Below are positions 22,977-38,700 of a DNA stretch of 64,000 bases, in pieces. This DNA is from Lathyrus oleraceus (Eukaryota > Streptophyta > Magnoliopsida > Fabales > Fabaceae). The position numbers were made by a program, and so were the translations under genes. Below the pieces are notes generated by a model. That model made no database searches, had not been told where the DNA came from, and was given only the letters and a program-made list of their open reading frames with translations. How positions within the stretch are numbered: position 1 is the stretch's first letter; each line of letters begins with the position of its first letter. Location of the stretch: the NCBI RefSeq assembly GCF_024323335.1, contig NC_066580.1, positions 87,219,391 through 87,283,390 on the forward strand, written 5' to 3'.

Positions 22977-25884
22977 AAACGATATGAGAATCAAAATAAA
23001 ACAAAAATTATTTATAGTTATTTAAATTTGCAAAGCTAATTACGAATGTCATTCTCAATTTGCTAGTTTATTTTCCTTTCAAATAAATTGTATATTATTA
23101 TATCTGATTAAGTCATATCATTGTGTGGATTATAATTCACAATAAATTACCGTAATATAAATTTAGCAATCATGTTTTAAAAAATAATTTCTAAATATAT
23201 TTAAAATTCTATATAATATATATATGAGACATCATATTATATTACGACACATGTTAATAATTCTATTACATTTGTGCCGCATCATCCTATAGTCCTAAGT
23301 GGCACCTCTAAATTATTATTTTCACTTTACAAATAGATAAATACAATATTTTATCTCCATTGGAGGTCACGGGTTGGTACCTTGGGAAATATGAAGAAAA
23401 TTCTAATTTTTAACAAAAATGATCTAACAAGAAAATCACAATCCAATATATATATTCTCCTAGATTTCAACTTTAAAAATACACATGTGACCTTAGAAAG
23501 TATTTATATCCATATAATATATTAAATCAGAAACATTAGATTATATTACGACACATGTTAACAATTCTATTCCATTTGCGCCACATCATCCTATAGTCCT
23601 ATGTGGCACCTCTAAAATATTATTTTCACTTTTCAAGTAGACAAATACAATATTTAATTTTCGTTGAAGACCAAAGGTTCCAACCTTGGGAAAGATGAAG
23701 AAAATTCTTAATTTTAACAAAAATGATCTTACAAGAAAATCACAATTCTAACTATATATATTCTCCTAGGTTTCAACTTTAAAATAAACATGTAACCATA
23801 GAGAGTATCTATATAATATATTATATCTGAAGCATCCGATTATATTACGACACATGTTAACAATTCTATTCCATTTGTGCCACGTAATCCTATAGTCCTA
23901 TGTTGAACCTCTAAATATTATTATTTTCACTTTTCAACTAGACAAGTACAATACTTAATCTCCATTGGAGGTCACGGGTTGGAACCTTGGGAAATATGAA
24001 GAAAATTCTTATTTTAACAAAAATGATCTAACAGAAAATCACAATTCCAATTATATATATTCTCCTAGATTTCAACTTTAAAATAGACATGTGACCTTAG
24101 AGAGAGTTAATAAAAATATTGAGAATATTGTCTAAAAAAGAACACTCATATTTCAATTGATATCAATGACAAAATCAGATAAATTTTTACAATACAATTA
24201 ATAAGATTAAAATAATTAGGTAAAAACAATTAAATTAATATAGCAAGTACAATTTTCAACCCTTTGTTCATTACATAACTAAAGTTTGACAAGAATAAAT
24301 ATGAATTTTATAAAGCTAATAAAGTTTTATTTGATAATATTTGCAAATAAACTTTTAATTTTGTTTATCACTGAGAATACAAACATTTAACAACTTTAAA
24401 TTAAATATACAAATTAAAGATAACTACTAAAACGATATGAGAATCAAAATAAAACAAAAATTATTTTATAGTTATTTAAATTTGCAAAGCTAATTACGAA
24501 TGTCATTCTCAATTTGCTAGTTTGTATTTTCCTTTCAAATAAATTGTATATTATTATATCTGATTAAGTCATATCATTGTGTGGATTATAATTCACAATA
24601 AATTACCGTAATATAAATTTAGCAATCATGTTTTAAAAAATAATTTCTAAATATATTTAAAATTCTATATAATATATATATGAGACATCATATTATATTA
24701 CGACACATGTTAATAATTCTATTACATTTGTGCCGCATCATCCTATAGTCCTAAGTGGCACCTCTAAATTATTATTTTCACTTTACAAATAGATAAATAC
24801 AATATTTTATCTCCATTGGAGGTCACGGGTTGGTACCTTGGGAAATATGAAGAAAATTCTAATTTTTAACAAAAATGATCTAACAAGAAAATCACAATCC
24901 AATATATATATTCTCCTAGATTTCAACTTTAAAAATACACATGTGACCTTAGAAAGTATTTATATCCATATAATATATTAAATCAGAAACATTAGATTAT
25001 ATTACGACACATGTTAACAATTCTATTCCATTTGCGCCACATCATCCTATAGTCCTATGTGGCACCTCTAAAATATTATTTTCACTTTTCAAGTAGACAA
25101 ATACAATATTTAATTTCCGTTGAAGACCACAGGTTCGAACCTTGGGAAAGATGAAGAAAATTCTTAATTTTAACAAAAATGATCTTACAAGAAAATCACA
25201 ATTCTAACTATATATATTCTCCTAGGTTTCAACTTTAAAATAAACATGTAACCATAGAGAGTATCTATATAATATATTATATCTGAAGCATCCGATTATA
25301 TTACGATACATGTTAACAATTCTATTCCATTTGTGCCACGTAATCCTATAGTCCTATGTTGAACCTCTAAAATATTATTTTCACTTTTCAACTGGACAAG
25401 TACAATACTTAATCTCCATTGGAGGTCACGGGTTGGAACCTTGGGAAATATGAAGAAAATCCTTATTTTAACAAAAATGATCTAACAAGAAAATCACAAT
25501 TCCAATTATATATATTCTCCTAGATTTCAACTTTAAAATAGACATGTGACCTTAGAGAGAATTAATAAAAATATTGAGAATATTGTCTAAAAAAGAACAC
25601 TCATATTTCAATTGATATCAATGACAAAATCAGATAAATTTTTACAATACAATTAATAAGATTAAAATAATTAGGTAAAAACAATTAAATTAATATAGCA
25701 AGTACAATTTTCAACCCTTTGTTCATTACATAACTAAAGTTTGACAAGAATAAATATGAATTTTATAAAGCTAATAAAGTTTTATTTGATAATATTTGCA
25801 AATAAACTTTTAATTTTGTTTATCACTGAGAATACAAACATTTAACAACTTTAAATTAAATATACAAATTAAAGATAACTACTA
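22977..25884. repeat. Two contracted satellite monomers (~1,454 bp), each lacking one B subrepeat
   Basis: Landmark spacings are 1,453 and 1,455 bp, that is 2,021 minus one B length of ~567. In both, the B1 landmark aaacgatatgagaatc runs straight into B2-type sequence (gctaattacgaatgtc), giving a B1/B2 hybrid. This is the product expected from unequal crossover or slippage between the two B subrepeats, followed by tandem duplication of the shortened monomer. Confidence 0.88.
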
Positions 25885-26651
25885 AAACGATATGAGAATC
25901 AAAATAAAACAAAAATTATTTTATAGTTATTTAAATTTGCAGAGCTAAATACGGATGTCATTCTCAATTTGCTAGTATGTATTTTCCTTTCAAATAAATT
26001 GTATACTATTATATCTGATTAAGTCATATCATTGTCTAAATTATAATTCATAATAAATTACTCTGATATAAATTTAGAATATTGTCCTAGATTTCAACTT
26101 AAAAATAGACATGTGACCTTAATGAGAATTAATAAAAATATTGAGAATATTGTCTAAAAAAGAACACTCATATTTCAATTGATATCAATGAGAAAATTAG
26201 ATAAATTTTTACAATACCATTAATGAGATTAAAATAATTAGTTAAAAAACAATTAAATTAATATAACAACTACAGTTTTCAACCCTTTGTTCATTAGATA
26301 ACTAAAGTTTGACAAGAATAAATATATATTTTATAAAGCTAATAAAGTTTTATTTGATAATATTTGCAAATAAACTGTTAATTTTGTTTAACACTGAGAA
26401 TACACACATTTAACAACTTAAAATAAAATATACAAATTAAAGATAACTACTAAAACGACATGAGAATAAAAAAAAACAAAATTTATTTTATAGTTATTTA
26501 AATTTGCAAAGCTAATTACGAATGTCATTCTCAATTTGCTAGTTTGTATTTTCCTTTCAAATAAATTGTATATTATTATATCTGATTAAGTCATATCATT
26601 GTATGGATTATAATTCACAATAAATTACCGTAATATAAATTTAGCAATCAT

Positions 26652-28742
26652 GTTTTAAAAAATAATTTCTAAATATATTTAAAATTCTATATAATATATA
26701 TATGAGACATCATATTATATTACGACACATGTTAATAATTCTATTACATTTGTGCCGCATCATCCTATAGTCCTAAGTGGCACCTCTAAATTATTATTTT
26801 CACTTTACAAATAGATAAATACAATATTTTATCTCCATTGGAGGTCACGGGTTGGTACCTTGGGAAATATGAAGAAAATTCTAATTTTTAACAAAAATGA
26901 TCTAACAAGAAAATCACAATCCAATATATATATTCTCCTAGATTTCAACTTTAAAAATAGACATGTGACCTTAGAAAGTATTTATATCCATATAATATAT
27001 TAAATCAGAAACATTAGATTATATTACGACACATGTTAACAATTCTATTCCATTTGCGCCACATCATCCTATAGTCCTATGTGGCACCTCTAAAATATTA
27101 TTTTCACTTTTCAAGTAGACAAATACAATATTTAATTTCCATTGAAGATCACAGGTTCGAACCTTGGGAAAGACGAAGAAAATTCTTAATTTTAACAAAA
27201 ATGATATTACAAGAAAATCACAATTCCAACTATATATATTCTCCAAGGTTTCAACTTTAAAATAAACATGTAACCTTAGAGAGTATCTATATAATATATT
27301 ATACCTGAAGCATCTGATTATATTACGACACATGTTAACAATTTTATTCCATTTGTGCCACGAAATCCTATAGTCCTATGTGGAACCTCTAAAATATTAT
27401 TTTCACTTTTCAAATAGACAAGTACAATACTTAATCTCCATTGGAGGTCACGGGTTGGCACCTTGGGAAATATGAAGAAAATTCTAATTTTTAACAAAAA
27501 TGATCTAACAAGAAAATCACAATCCAATATATATATTCTCCTAGATTTCAACTTTAAAAATACACATGTGACCTTAGAAAGTATTTATATCCATATAATA
27601 TATTAAATCAGAAACATTAGATTATATTACGACACATGTTAACAATTCTATTCCATTTGCGCCACATCATCCTATAGTCCTATGTGGCACCTCTAAAATA
27701 TTATTTTCACTTTTCAAGTAGACAAATACAATATTTAATTTCCATTGAAGATCACAGGTTCGAACCTTGGGAAAGACGAAGAAAATTCTTAATTTTAACA
27801 AAAATGATATTACAAGAAAATCACAATTCCAACTATATATATTCTCCAAGGTTTCAACTTTAAAATAAACATGTAACCTTAGAGAGTATCTATATAATAT
27901 ATTATATCTGAAGCATCTGATTATATTACGACACATGTTAACATTTTATTCCATTTGTGCCACGAAATCCTATAGTCCTATGTGGAACCTCTAAAATATT
28001 ATTTTCACTTTTCAAATAGACAAGTACAATACTTAATCTCCATTGGAGGTCACGGGTTGGCACCTTGGGAAATATGAAGAAAATTCTAATTTTTAACAAA
28101 AATGATCTAACAAGAAAATCACAATCCAATATATATATTCTCCTAGATTTCAACTTTAAAATACACATGTGACCTTAGAAAGTATTTATATCCATATAAT
28201 ATATTAAATCAGAAACATTAGATTATATTACGACACATGTTAACAATTCTATTCCATTTGCGCCACATCATCCTATAGTCCTATGTGGCACCTCTAAAAT
28301 ATTATTTTCACTTTTCAAGTAGACAAATACAATATTTAATTTCCGTTGAAGATCACATGTTCGAACCTTGGGAAAGATGAAGAAAATTCTTATTTTAACA
28401 AAAATGATCTTACAAGAAAATCACAATTCCAACTATATATATTCTCCTAGGTTTCAACTTTAAAATAAACATGTAACCATAGAGAGTATCTATATAATAT
28501 ATTATATCTGAAGCATCCGATTATATTACGACACATGTTAACAATTCTATTCCATTTGTGCCACGTAATCCTATAGTCCTATGTTGAACCTCTAAAATAT
28601 TATTTTCACTTTTCAAATAGACAAGTACAATACTTAATCTCCATTGGAGGTCACGGGTTGGAACCTTGGGAAATATGAAGAAAATTCTTATTTTAACAAA
28701 AATTATCTAACAAGAAAATCACAATTCCAATTATATATATTC
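26652..28742. repeat. Expanded run of seven A subrepeats
   Basis: The A marker tattacgacacatgtt appears seven times, at about 26713, 27016, 27321, 27627, 27927, 28226 and 28528, instead of the usual three. Part of the expansion is a near-perfect duplication of a 603-bp A pair (27064-27666 repeated from 27667). These pairs carry a distinct A3 variant (cacgaaatcctatag, ttggcacctt), also found in the last block at 63187-63300. Minus-strand open frames here reflect repeat structure, not genes. Confidence 0.88.
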
Positions 28743-29711
28743 TCCTAGATTTCAACTTTAAAATAGACATGTGACCTTAGAGAGAATTAATAAAAATATT
28801 GAGAATATTGTCTAAAAAAGAACACTCATATTTCATATGATATCAATGACAAAATCAGATAAATTTTTACAATACAATTAATAATATTAAAATAATTAGG
28901 TAAAAACAATTAAATTAATATAGCAAGTACAATTTTCAACCCTTTGTTCATTACATAACTAAAGTTTGACAAGAATAAATATGAATTTTATAAAGCTAAT
29001 AAAGTTTTATTTGATAATATTTGCAAATAAACTGTTAATTTTGTTTAACACTGAGAATACACACATTTAACAACTTAAAATAAAATATACAAATTAAAGA
29101 TAACTACTAAAACGACATGAGAATAAAAAAAAACAAAATTTATTTTATAGTTATTTAAATTTGCAAAGCTAATTACGAATGTCATTCTCAATTTGCTAGT
29201 TTGTATTTTCCTTTCAAATAAATTGTATATTATTATATCTGATTAAGTCATATCATTGTGTGGATTATAATTCACGATAAATTACCGTAATATAAATTTA
29301 GCATTCATGTTTTAAAAAATAATTTCTAAATATATTTCAAATTCTATATAATATATATATGAGGCATCATATTATATTACGACACATGTTAATAATTCTA
29401 TTACATTTGTGCCGCATCATCCTATAGTCCTAAGTGGCACCTCTAAATTATTATTTTTACTTTACAAATAGATAAATACAATACTTAATCTCCATTGGAG
29501 GTCACGGGTTGGTACCTTGGGAAATATGAAGAAAATTCTAATTTTTAACAAAAATGATCTAACAAGAAAATCACAATCAAATATATATATTCCCCTAGAT
29601 TTCAACTTTAAAAATAGACATGTGACCTTAGAAAGTATTTATATCCATATAATATATTAAATCAGAAACATTAGTTATATTACGACACATGTTAACAATT
29701 CTATTCCATTT

Positions 29712-29743
29712 GTGCCACATCATCCTATAGTCCTATGTGGCAC
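29712..29743. repeat. Perfect inverted repeat in a satellite A2 subrepeat
   Basis: gtgccacat and atgtggcac form a 9-bp stem around a 14-base loop that contains the invariant tcctatagtcct core. Perfect copies also occur near 35770 and 37790. Most A2 copies have gcgccacat on the left arm, which breaks one pair, and A3 copies are degenerate. Confidence 0.7.
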
Positions 29744-32700
29744 CTCTCAAATATTAGTTTCACTTTTCAAGTAGACAAATACAATATTTAATTTCCATTG
29801 AAGATCACAGGTTCGAACCTTGGGAAAGATGAAGAAAATTTTAAATTTTAACAAAAATGATCTTACAAGAAAATCACAATTCCAACTATATATATTCTCC
29901 TAGGTTTCAACTTTAAAATAAACATGTAACCATAGAGAGTATCTATATAATATATTATATCTGAAGCATCCGATTATATTACGACACATGTTAACAATTC
30001 TATTCCATTTGTGCCACGTAATCCTATAGTCCTATGTTGAACCTCTAAAATATTATTTTCACTTTTCAAATAGACAAGTACAATACTTAATCTCCATTGG
30101 ACGTCACGGGTTGGAACCTTGGGAAATATGAAGAAAATTCTTATTTTACCAAAAATGATCTAACAAGAAAATCACAATTCCAATTATATATATTCTCCTA
30201 GATTTCAACTTTAAAATAGACATGTGACCTAAGAGAGAATTAATAAAAATATTGAGAATATTGTCTAAAAAAGAACACTCATATTTCATATGATATCAAT
30301 GACAAAATCAGATAAATTTTTACAATACAATTAATAAGATTAAAATAATTAGGTAAAAACAATTAAATTAATATAGCAAGTACAATTTTCAACCCTTTGT
30401 TCATTACATAACTAAAGTTTGACAAGAATAAATATGAATTTTATAAAGCTAATAAAGTTTTATTTGATAATATTTGCAAATAAACTTTTAATTTTGTTTA
30501 TCACTGAGAATACAAACATTTAACAACTTTAAATTAAATATACAAATTAAAGATAACTACTAAAACGATATGAGAATCAAAATAAAACAAAAATTATTTT
30601 ATAGTTATTTAAATTTGCAAAGCTAAATACGGATGTCATTGTCAATTTGCTAGTATGTATTTTCCTTTCAAATAAATTGTATACTATTATATCTGATTAA
30701 GTCATATCATTGTCTAAATTATAATTCACAATAAATTACTCTGATATAAATTTAGAATATTGTCCTAGATTTCAACTTTAAAATAGACATGTGACCTTAA
30801 TGAGAATTAATAAAAATATTGAGAATATTGTCTAAAAAAGAACACTCATATTTCAATTGATATCAATGAGAAAATTAGATAAATTTTTACAATACCATTA
30901 ATGAGATTAAAATAATTAGTTAAAAAACAATTAAATTAATATAACAACTATAGTTTTCAACCCTTTGTTCATTAGATAACTAAAGTTTGACAAGAATAAA
31001 TATATATTTTATAAAGCTAATAAAGTTTTATTTGATAATATTTGCAAATAAACTGTTAATTTTGTTTAACACTGAGAATACACACATTTAACAACTAAAA
31101 TAAAATATACAAATTAAAGATAACTACTAAAACGACATGAGAATAAAAAAAAACAAAATTTATTTTATAGTTATTTAAATTTGCAAAGCTAATTACGAAT
31201 GTCATTCTCAATTTGCTAGTTTGTATTTTCCTTTCAAATAAATTGTATATTATTATATCTGATTAAGTCATATCATTGTGTGGATTATAATTCACAATAA
31301 ATTACCGTAATATAAATTTAGCATTCATGTTTTAAAAAATAATTTCTAAATATATTTCAAATTCTATATAATATATATATGAGGCATCATATTATATTAC
31401 GACACATGTTAATAATTCTATTACATTTGTGCCGCATCATCCTATAGTCCTAAGTGGCACCTCTAAATTATTATTTTTACTTTACAAATAGATAAATACA
31501 ATACTTAATCTCCATTGGAGGTCACGGGTTGGTACCTTGGGAAATATGAAGAAAATTCTAATTTTTAACAAAAATGATCTAACAAGAAAATCACAATCAA
31601 ATATATATATTCCCCTAGATTTCAACTTTAAAAATAGACATGTGACCTTAGAAAGTATTTATATCCATATAATATATTAAATCAGAAACATTAGATTATA
31701 TTACGACACATGTTAACAATTCTATTCCATTTGCGCCACATCATCCTATAGTCCTATGTGGCACCTCTCAAATATTATTTTCACTTTTCAAGTAGACAAA
31801 TACAATATTTAATTTCCATTGAAGATCACAGGTTCGAACCTTGGGAAAGATGAAGAAAATTTTAAATTTTAACAAAAATGATCTTACAAGAAAATCACAA
31901 TTCCAACTATATATATTCTCCTAGGTTTCAACTTTAAAATAAACATGTAACCATAGAGAGTATCTATATAATATATTATATCTGAAGCATCCGATTATAT
32001 TACGACACATGTTAACAATTCTATTCCATTTGTGCCACGTAATCCTATAGTCCTATGTTGAACCTCTAAAATATTATTTTCACTTTTCAACTAGACAAGT
32101 ACAATACTTAATCTCCATTGGAGGTCACGGGTTGGAACCTTGGGAAATATGAAGAAAATTCTTATTTTAACAAAAATGATCTAACAAGAAAATCACAATT
32201 CCAATTATATATATTCTCCTAGATTTCAACTTTAAAATAGACATGTGACCTTAGAGAGAATTAATAAAAATATTGAGAATATTGTCTAAAAAAGAACACT
32301 CATATTTCAATTGATATCAATGACAAAATCAGATAAATTTTTACAATACAATTAATAAGATTAAAATAATTAGGTAAAAACAATTAAATTAATATAGCAA
32401 GTACAATTTTCAACCCTTTGTTCATTACATAACTAAAGCTTGACAAGAATAAATATGAATTTTATAAAGCTAATAAAGTTTTATTTGATAATATTTGCAA
32501 ATAAACTTTTAATTTTGTTTATCACTGAGAATACAAACATTTAACAACTTTAAATTAAATATACAAATTAAAGATAACTACTAAAACGATATGAGAATCA
32601 AAATAAAACAAAATTATTTTATAGTTATTTAAATTTGCAAAGCTAAATACGGATGTCATTGTCAATTTGCTAGTATGTATTTTCCTTTCAAATAAATTGT

Positions 32701-35700
32701 ATACTATTATATCTGATTAAGTCATATCATTGTCTAAATTATAATTCACAATAAATTACTCTGATATAAATTTAGAATATTGTCCTAGATTTCAACTTTA
32801 AAATAGACATGTGACCTTAATGAGAATTAATAAAAATATTGAGAATATTGTCTAAAAAAGAACACTCATATTTCAATTGATATCAATGAGAAAATTAGAT
32901 AAATTTTTACAATACCATTAATGAGATTAAAATAATTAGTTAAAAAACAATTAAATTAATATAACAACTACAGTTTTCAACCCTTTGTTCATTAGATAAC
33001 TAAAGTTTGACAAGAATAAATATATATTTTATAAAGCTAATAAAGTTTTATTTGATAATATTTGCAAATAAACTGTTAATTTTGTTTAACACTGAGAATA
33101 CACACATTTAACAACTTAAAATAAAATATACAAATTAAAGATAACTACTAAAACGACATGAGAATAAAAAAAAACAAAATTTATTTTATAGTTATTTAAA
33201 TTTGCAAAGCTAATTACGAATGTCATTCTCAATTTGCTAGTTTGTATTTTCCTTTCAAATAAATTGTATATTATTATATCTGATTAAGTCATATCATTGT
33301 GTGGATTATAATTCACGATAAATTACCGTAATATAAATTTAGCATTCATGTTTTAAAAAATAATTTCTAAATATATTTCAAATTCTATATAATATATATA
33401 TGAGGCATCATATTATATTACGACACATGTTAATAATTCTATTACATTTGTGCCGCATCATCCTATAGTCCTAAGTGGCACCTCTAAATTATTATTTTCA
33501 CTTTACAAATAGATAAATACAATACTTAATCTCCATTGGAGGTCACGGGTTGGTACCTTGGGAAATATGAAGAAAATTCTAATTTTTAACAAAAATGATC
33601 TAACAAGAAAATCACAATCAAATATATATATTCCCCTAGATTTCAACTTTAAAAATAGACCTGTGACCTTAGAAAGTATTTATATCCATATAATATATTA
33701 AATCAGAAACATTAGTTATATTACGACACATGTTAACAATTCTATTCCATTTGCGCCACATCATCCTATAGTCCTATGTGGCACCTCTCAAATATTATTT
33801 TCACTTTTCAAGTAGACAAATACAATATTTAATTTCCATTGAAGATCACAGGTTCGAACCTTGGGAAAGATGAAGAAAATTTTAAATTTTAACAAAAATG
33901 ATCTTACAAGAAAATCACAATTCCAACTATATATATTCTCCTAGGTTTCAACTTTAAAATAAACATGTAACCATAGAGAGTATCTATATAATATATTATA
34001 TCTGAAGCATCCGATTATATTACGACACATGTTAACAATTCTATTCCATTTGTGCCACGTAATCCTATAGTCCTATGTTGAACCTCTAAAATATTATTTT
34101 CACTTTTCAACTAGACAAGTACAATACTTAATCTCCATTGGAGGTCACGGGTTGGAACCTTGGGAAATATGAAGAAAATTCTTATTTTAACAAAAATGAT
34201 CTAACAAGAAAATCACAATTCCAATATATATATTCTCCTAGATTTCAACTTTAAAATAGACATGTGACCTTAGAGAGAATTAATAAAAATATTGAGAATA
34301 TTGTCTAAAAAAGAACACTTATATTTCAATTGATATCAATGACAAAATCAGATAAATTTTTACAATACAATTAATAAGATTAAAATAATTAGGTAAAAAC
34401 AATTAAATTAATATAGCAAGTACAATTTTCAACCCTTTGTTCATTACATAACTAAAGCTTGACAAGAATAAATATGAATTTTATAAAGCTAATAAAGTTT
34501 TATTTGATAATATTTGCAAATAAACTTTTAATTTTGTTTATCACTGAGAATACAAACATTTAACAACTTTAAATTAAATATACAAATTAAAGATAACTAC
34601 TAAAACGATATGAGAATCAAAATAAAACAAAAATTATTTATAGTTATTTAAATTTGCAAAGCTAAATACGGATGTCATTCTCAATTTGCTAGTATGTATT
34701 TTCCTTTCAAATAAATTGTATACTATTATATCTGATTAAGTCATATCATTGTCTAAATTATAATTCACAATAAATTACTCTGATATAAATTTAGAATATT
34801 GTCCTAGATTTCAACTTTAAAATAGACATGTGACCTTAATGAGAATTAATAAAAATATTGAGAATATTGTCTAAAAAAGAACACTCATATTTCAATTGAT
34901 ATCAATGAGAAAATTAGATAAATTTTTACAATACCATTAATGAGATTAAAATAATTAGTTAAAAACAATTAAATTAATATAACAACTACAGTTTTCAACC
35001 CTTTGTTCATTAGATAACTAAAGTTTGACAAGAATAAATATATATTTTATAAAGCTAATAAAGTTTTATTTGATAATATTTGCAAATAAACTGTTAATTT
35101 TGTTTAACAGTGAGAATACACACATTTAACAACTTAAAATAAAATATACAAATTAAAGATAACTACTAAAACGACATGAGAATAAAAAAAAACAAAATTT
35201 ATTTTATAGTTATTTAAATTTGCAAAGCTAATTACGAATGTCATTCTCAATTTGCTAGTTTGTATTTTCCTTTCAAATAAATTGTATATTATTATATCTG
35301 ATTAAGTCATATCATTGTGTGGATTATAATTCACGATAAATTACCGTAATATAAATTTAGCATTCATGTTTTAAAAAATAATTTCTAAATATATTTCAAA
35401 TTCTATATAATATATATATGAGGCATCATATTATATTACGACACATGTTAATAATTCTATTACATTTGTGCCGCATCATCCTATAGTCCTAAGTGGCACC
35501 TCTAAATTATTATTTTTACTTTACAAATAGATAAATACAATACTTAATCTCCATTGGAGGTCACGGGTTGGTACCTTGGGAAATATGAAGAAAATTCTAA
35601 TTTTTAACAAAAATGATCTAACAAGAAAATCACAATCAAATATATATATTCCCCTAGATTTCAACTTTAAAAATAGACCTGTGACCTTAGAAAGTATTTA

Positions 35701-38700
35701 TATCCATATAATATATTAAATCAGAAACATTAGTTATATTACGACACATGTTAACAATTCTATTCCATTTGTGCCACATCATCCTATAGTCCTATGTGGC
35801 ACCTCTCAAATATTAGTTTCACTTTTCAAGTAGACAAATACAATATTTAATTTCCATTGAAGATCACAGGTTCGAACCTTGGGAAAGATGAAGAAAATTT
35901 TAAATTTTAACAAAAATGATCTTACAAGAAAATCACAATTCCAACTATATATATTCTCCTAGGTTTCAACTTTAAAATAAACATGTAACCATAGAGAGTA
36001 TCTATATAATATATTATATCTGAAGCATCCGATTATATTACGACACATGTTAACAATTCTATTCCATTTGTGCCACGTAATCCTATAGTCCTATGTTGAA
36101 CCTCTAAAATATTATTTTCACTTTTCAACTAGACAAGTACAATACTTAATCTCCATTGGAGGTCACGGGTTGGAACCTTGGGAAATATGAAGAAAATTCT
36201 TATTTTAACAAAAATGATCTAACAAGAAAATCACAATTCCCATTATATATATTCTCCTAGATTTCAACTTTAAAATAGACATGTGACCTAAGAGAGAATT
36301 AATAAAAATATTGAGAATATTGTCTAAAAAAGAACACTCATATTTCAATTGATATCAATGACAAAATCAGATAAATTTTTACAATACAATTAATAAGATT
36401 AAAATAATTAGGTAAAAACAATTAAATTAATATAGCAAGTACAATTTTCAACCCTTTGTTCATTACATAACTAAAGTTTGACAAGAATAAATATGAATTT
36501 TATAAAGCTAATAAAGTTTTATTTGATAATATTTGCAAATAAACTTTTAATTTTGTTTATCACTGAGAATACAAACATTTAACAACTTTAAATTAAATAT
36601 ACAAATTAAAGATAACTACTAAAACGATATGAGAATCAAAATAAAACAAAAATTATTTTATAGTTATTTAAATTTGCAAAGCTAAATACGGATGTCATTG
36701 TCAATTTGCTAGTATGTATTTTCCTTTCAAATAAATTGTATACTATTATATCTGATTAAGTCATATCATTGTCTAAATTATAATTCACAATAAATTACTC
36801 TGATATAAATTTAGAATATTGTCCTAGATTTCAACTTTAAAATAGACATGTGACCTTAATGAGAATTAATAAAAATATTGAGAATATTGTCTAAAAAAGA
36901 ACACTCATATTTCAATTGATATCAATGAGAAAATTAGATAAATTTTTACAATACCATTAATGAGATTAAAATAATTAGTTAAAAAACAATTAAATTAATA
37001 TAACAACTATAGTTTTCAACCCTTTGTTCATTAGATAACTAAAGTTTGACAAGAATAAATATATATTTTATAAGGCTAATAAAGTTTTATTTGATAATAT
37101 TTGCAAATAAACTGTTAATTTTGTTTAACACTGAGAATACACACATTTAACAACTAAAAATAAAATATACAAATTAAAGATAACTACTAAAACGACATGA
37201 GAATAAAAAAAAACAAAATTTATTTTATAGTTATTTAAATTTGCAAAGCTAATTACGAATGTCATTCTCAATTTGCTAGTTTGTATTTTCCTTTCAAATA
37301 AATTGTATATTATTATATCTGATTAAGTCATATCATTGTGTGGATTATAATTCACGATAAATTACCGTAATATAAATTTAGCATTCATGTTTTAAAAAAT
37401 AATTTCTAAATATATTTCAAATTCTATATAATATATATATGAGGCATCATATTATATTACGACACATGTTAATAATTCTATTACATTTGTGCCGCATCAT
37501 CCTATAGTCCTAAGTGGCACCTCTAAATTATTATTTTACTTTACAAATAGATAAATACAATACTTAATCTCCATTGGAGGTCACGGGTTGGTACCTTGGG
37601 AAATATGAAGAAAATTCTAATTTTTAACAAAAATGATCTAACAAGAAAATCACAATCAAATATATATATTCCCCTAGATTTCAACTTTAAAAATAGACCT
37701 GTGACCTTAGAAAGTATTTATATCCATATAATATATTAAATCAGAAACATTAGTTATATTACGACACATGTTAACAATTCTATTCCATTTGTGCCACATC
37801 ATCCTATAGTCCTATGTGGCACCTCTCAAATATTAGTTTCACTTTTCAAGTAGACAAATACAATATTTAATTTCCATTGAAGATCACAGGTTCGAACCTT
37901 GGGAAAGATGAAGAAAATTTTAAATTTTAACAAAAATGATCTTACAAGAAAATCACAATTCCAACTATATATATTCTCCTAGGTTTCAACTTTAAAATAA
38001 ACATGTAACCATAGAGAGTATCTATATAATATATTATATCTGAAGCATCCGATTATATTACGACACATGTTAACAATTCTATTCCATTTGTGCCACGTAA
38101 TCCTATAGTCCTATGTTGAACCTCTAAAATATTATTTTCACTTTTCAACTAGACAAGTACAATACTGAATCTCCATTGGAGGTCACGGGTTGGAACCTTG
38201 GGAAATATGAAGAAAATTCTTATTTTAACAAAAATGATCTAACAAGAAAATCACAATTCCATTATATATATTCTCCTAGATTTCAACTTTAAAATAGACA
38301 TGTGACCTAAGAGAGAATTAATAAAAATATTGAGAATATTGTCTAAAAAAGAACACTCATATTTCAATTGATATCAATGACAAAATCAGATAAATTTTTA
38401 CAATACAATTAATAAGATTAAAATAATTAGGTAAAAACAATTAAATTAATATAGCAAGTACAATTTTCAACCCTTTGTTCATTACATAACTAAAGTTTGA
38501 CAAGAATAAATATGAATTTTATAAAGCTAATAAAGTTTTATTTGATAATATTTGCAAATAAACTTTTAATTTTGTTTATCACTGAGAATACAAACATTTA
38601 ACAACTTTAAATTAAATATACAAATTAAAGATAACTACTAAAACGATATGAGAATCAAAATAAAACAAAAAATATTTTATAGTTATTTAAATTTGCAAAG

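Noticed and set aside
27064..28168. Minus-strand frames of 76-89 codons in the expanded A-subrepeat region
   Set aside because: They are duplicated with the satellite, contain no domain, and are closed by stops in most other A copies. Chance frames in a tandem repeat.
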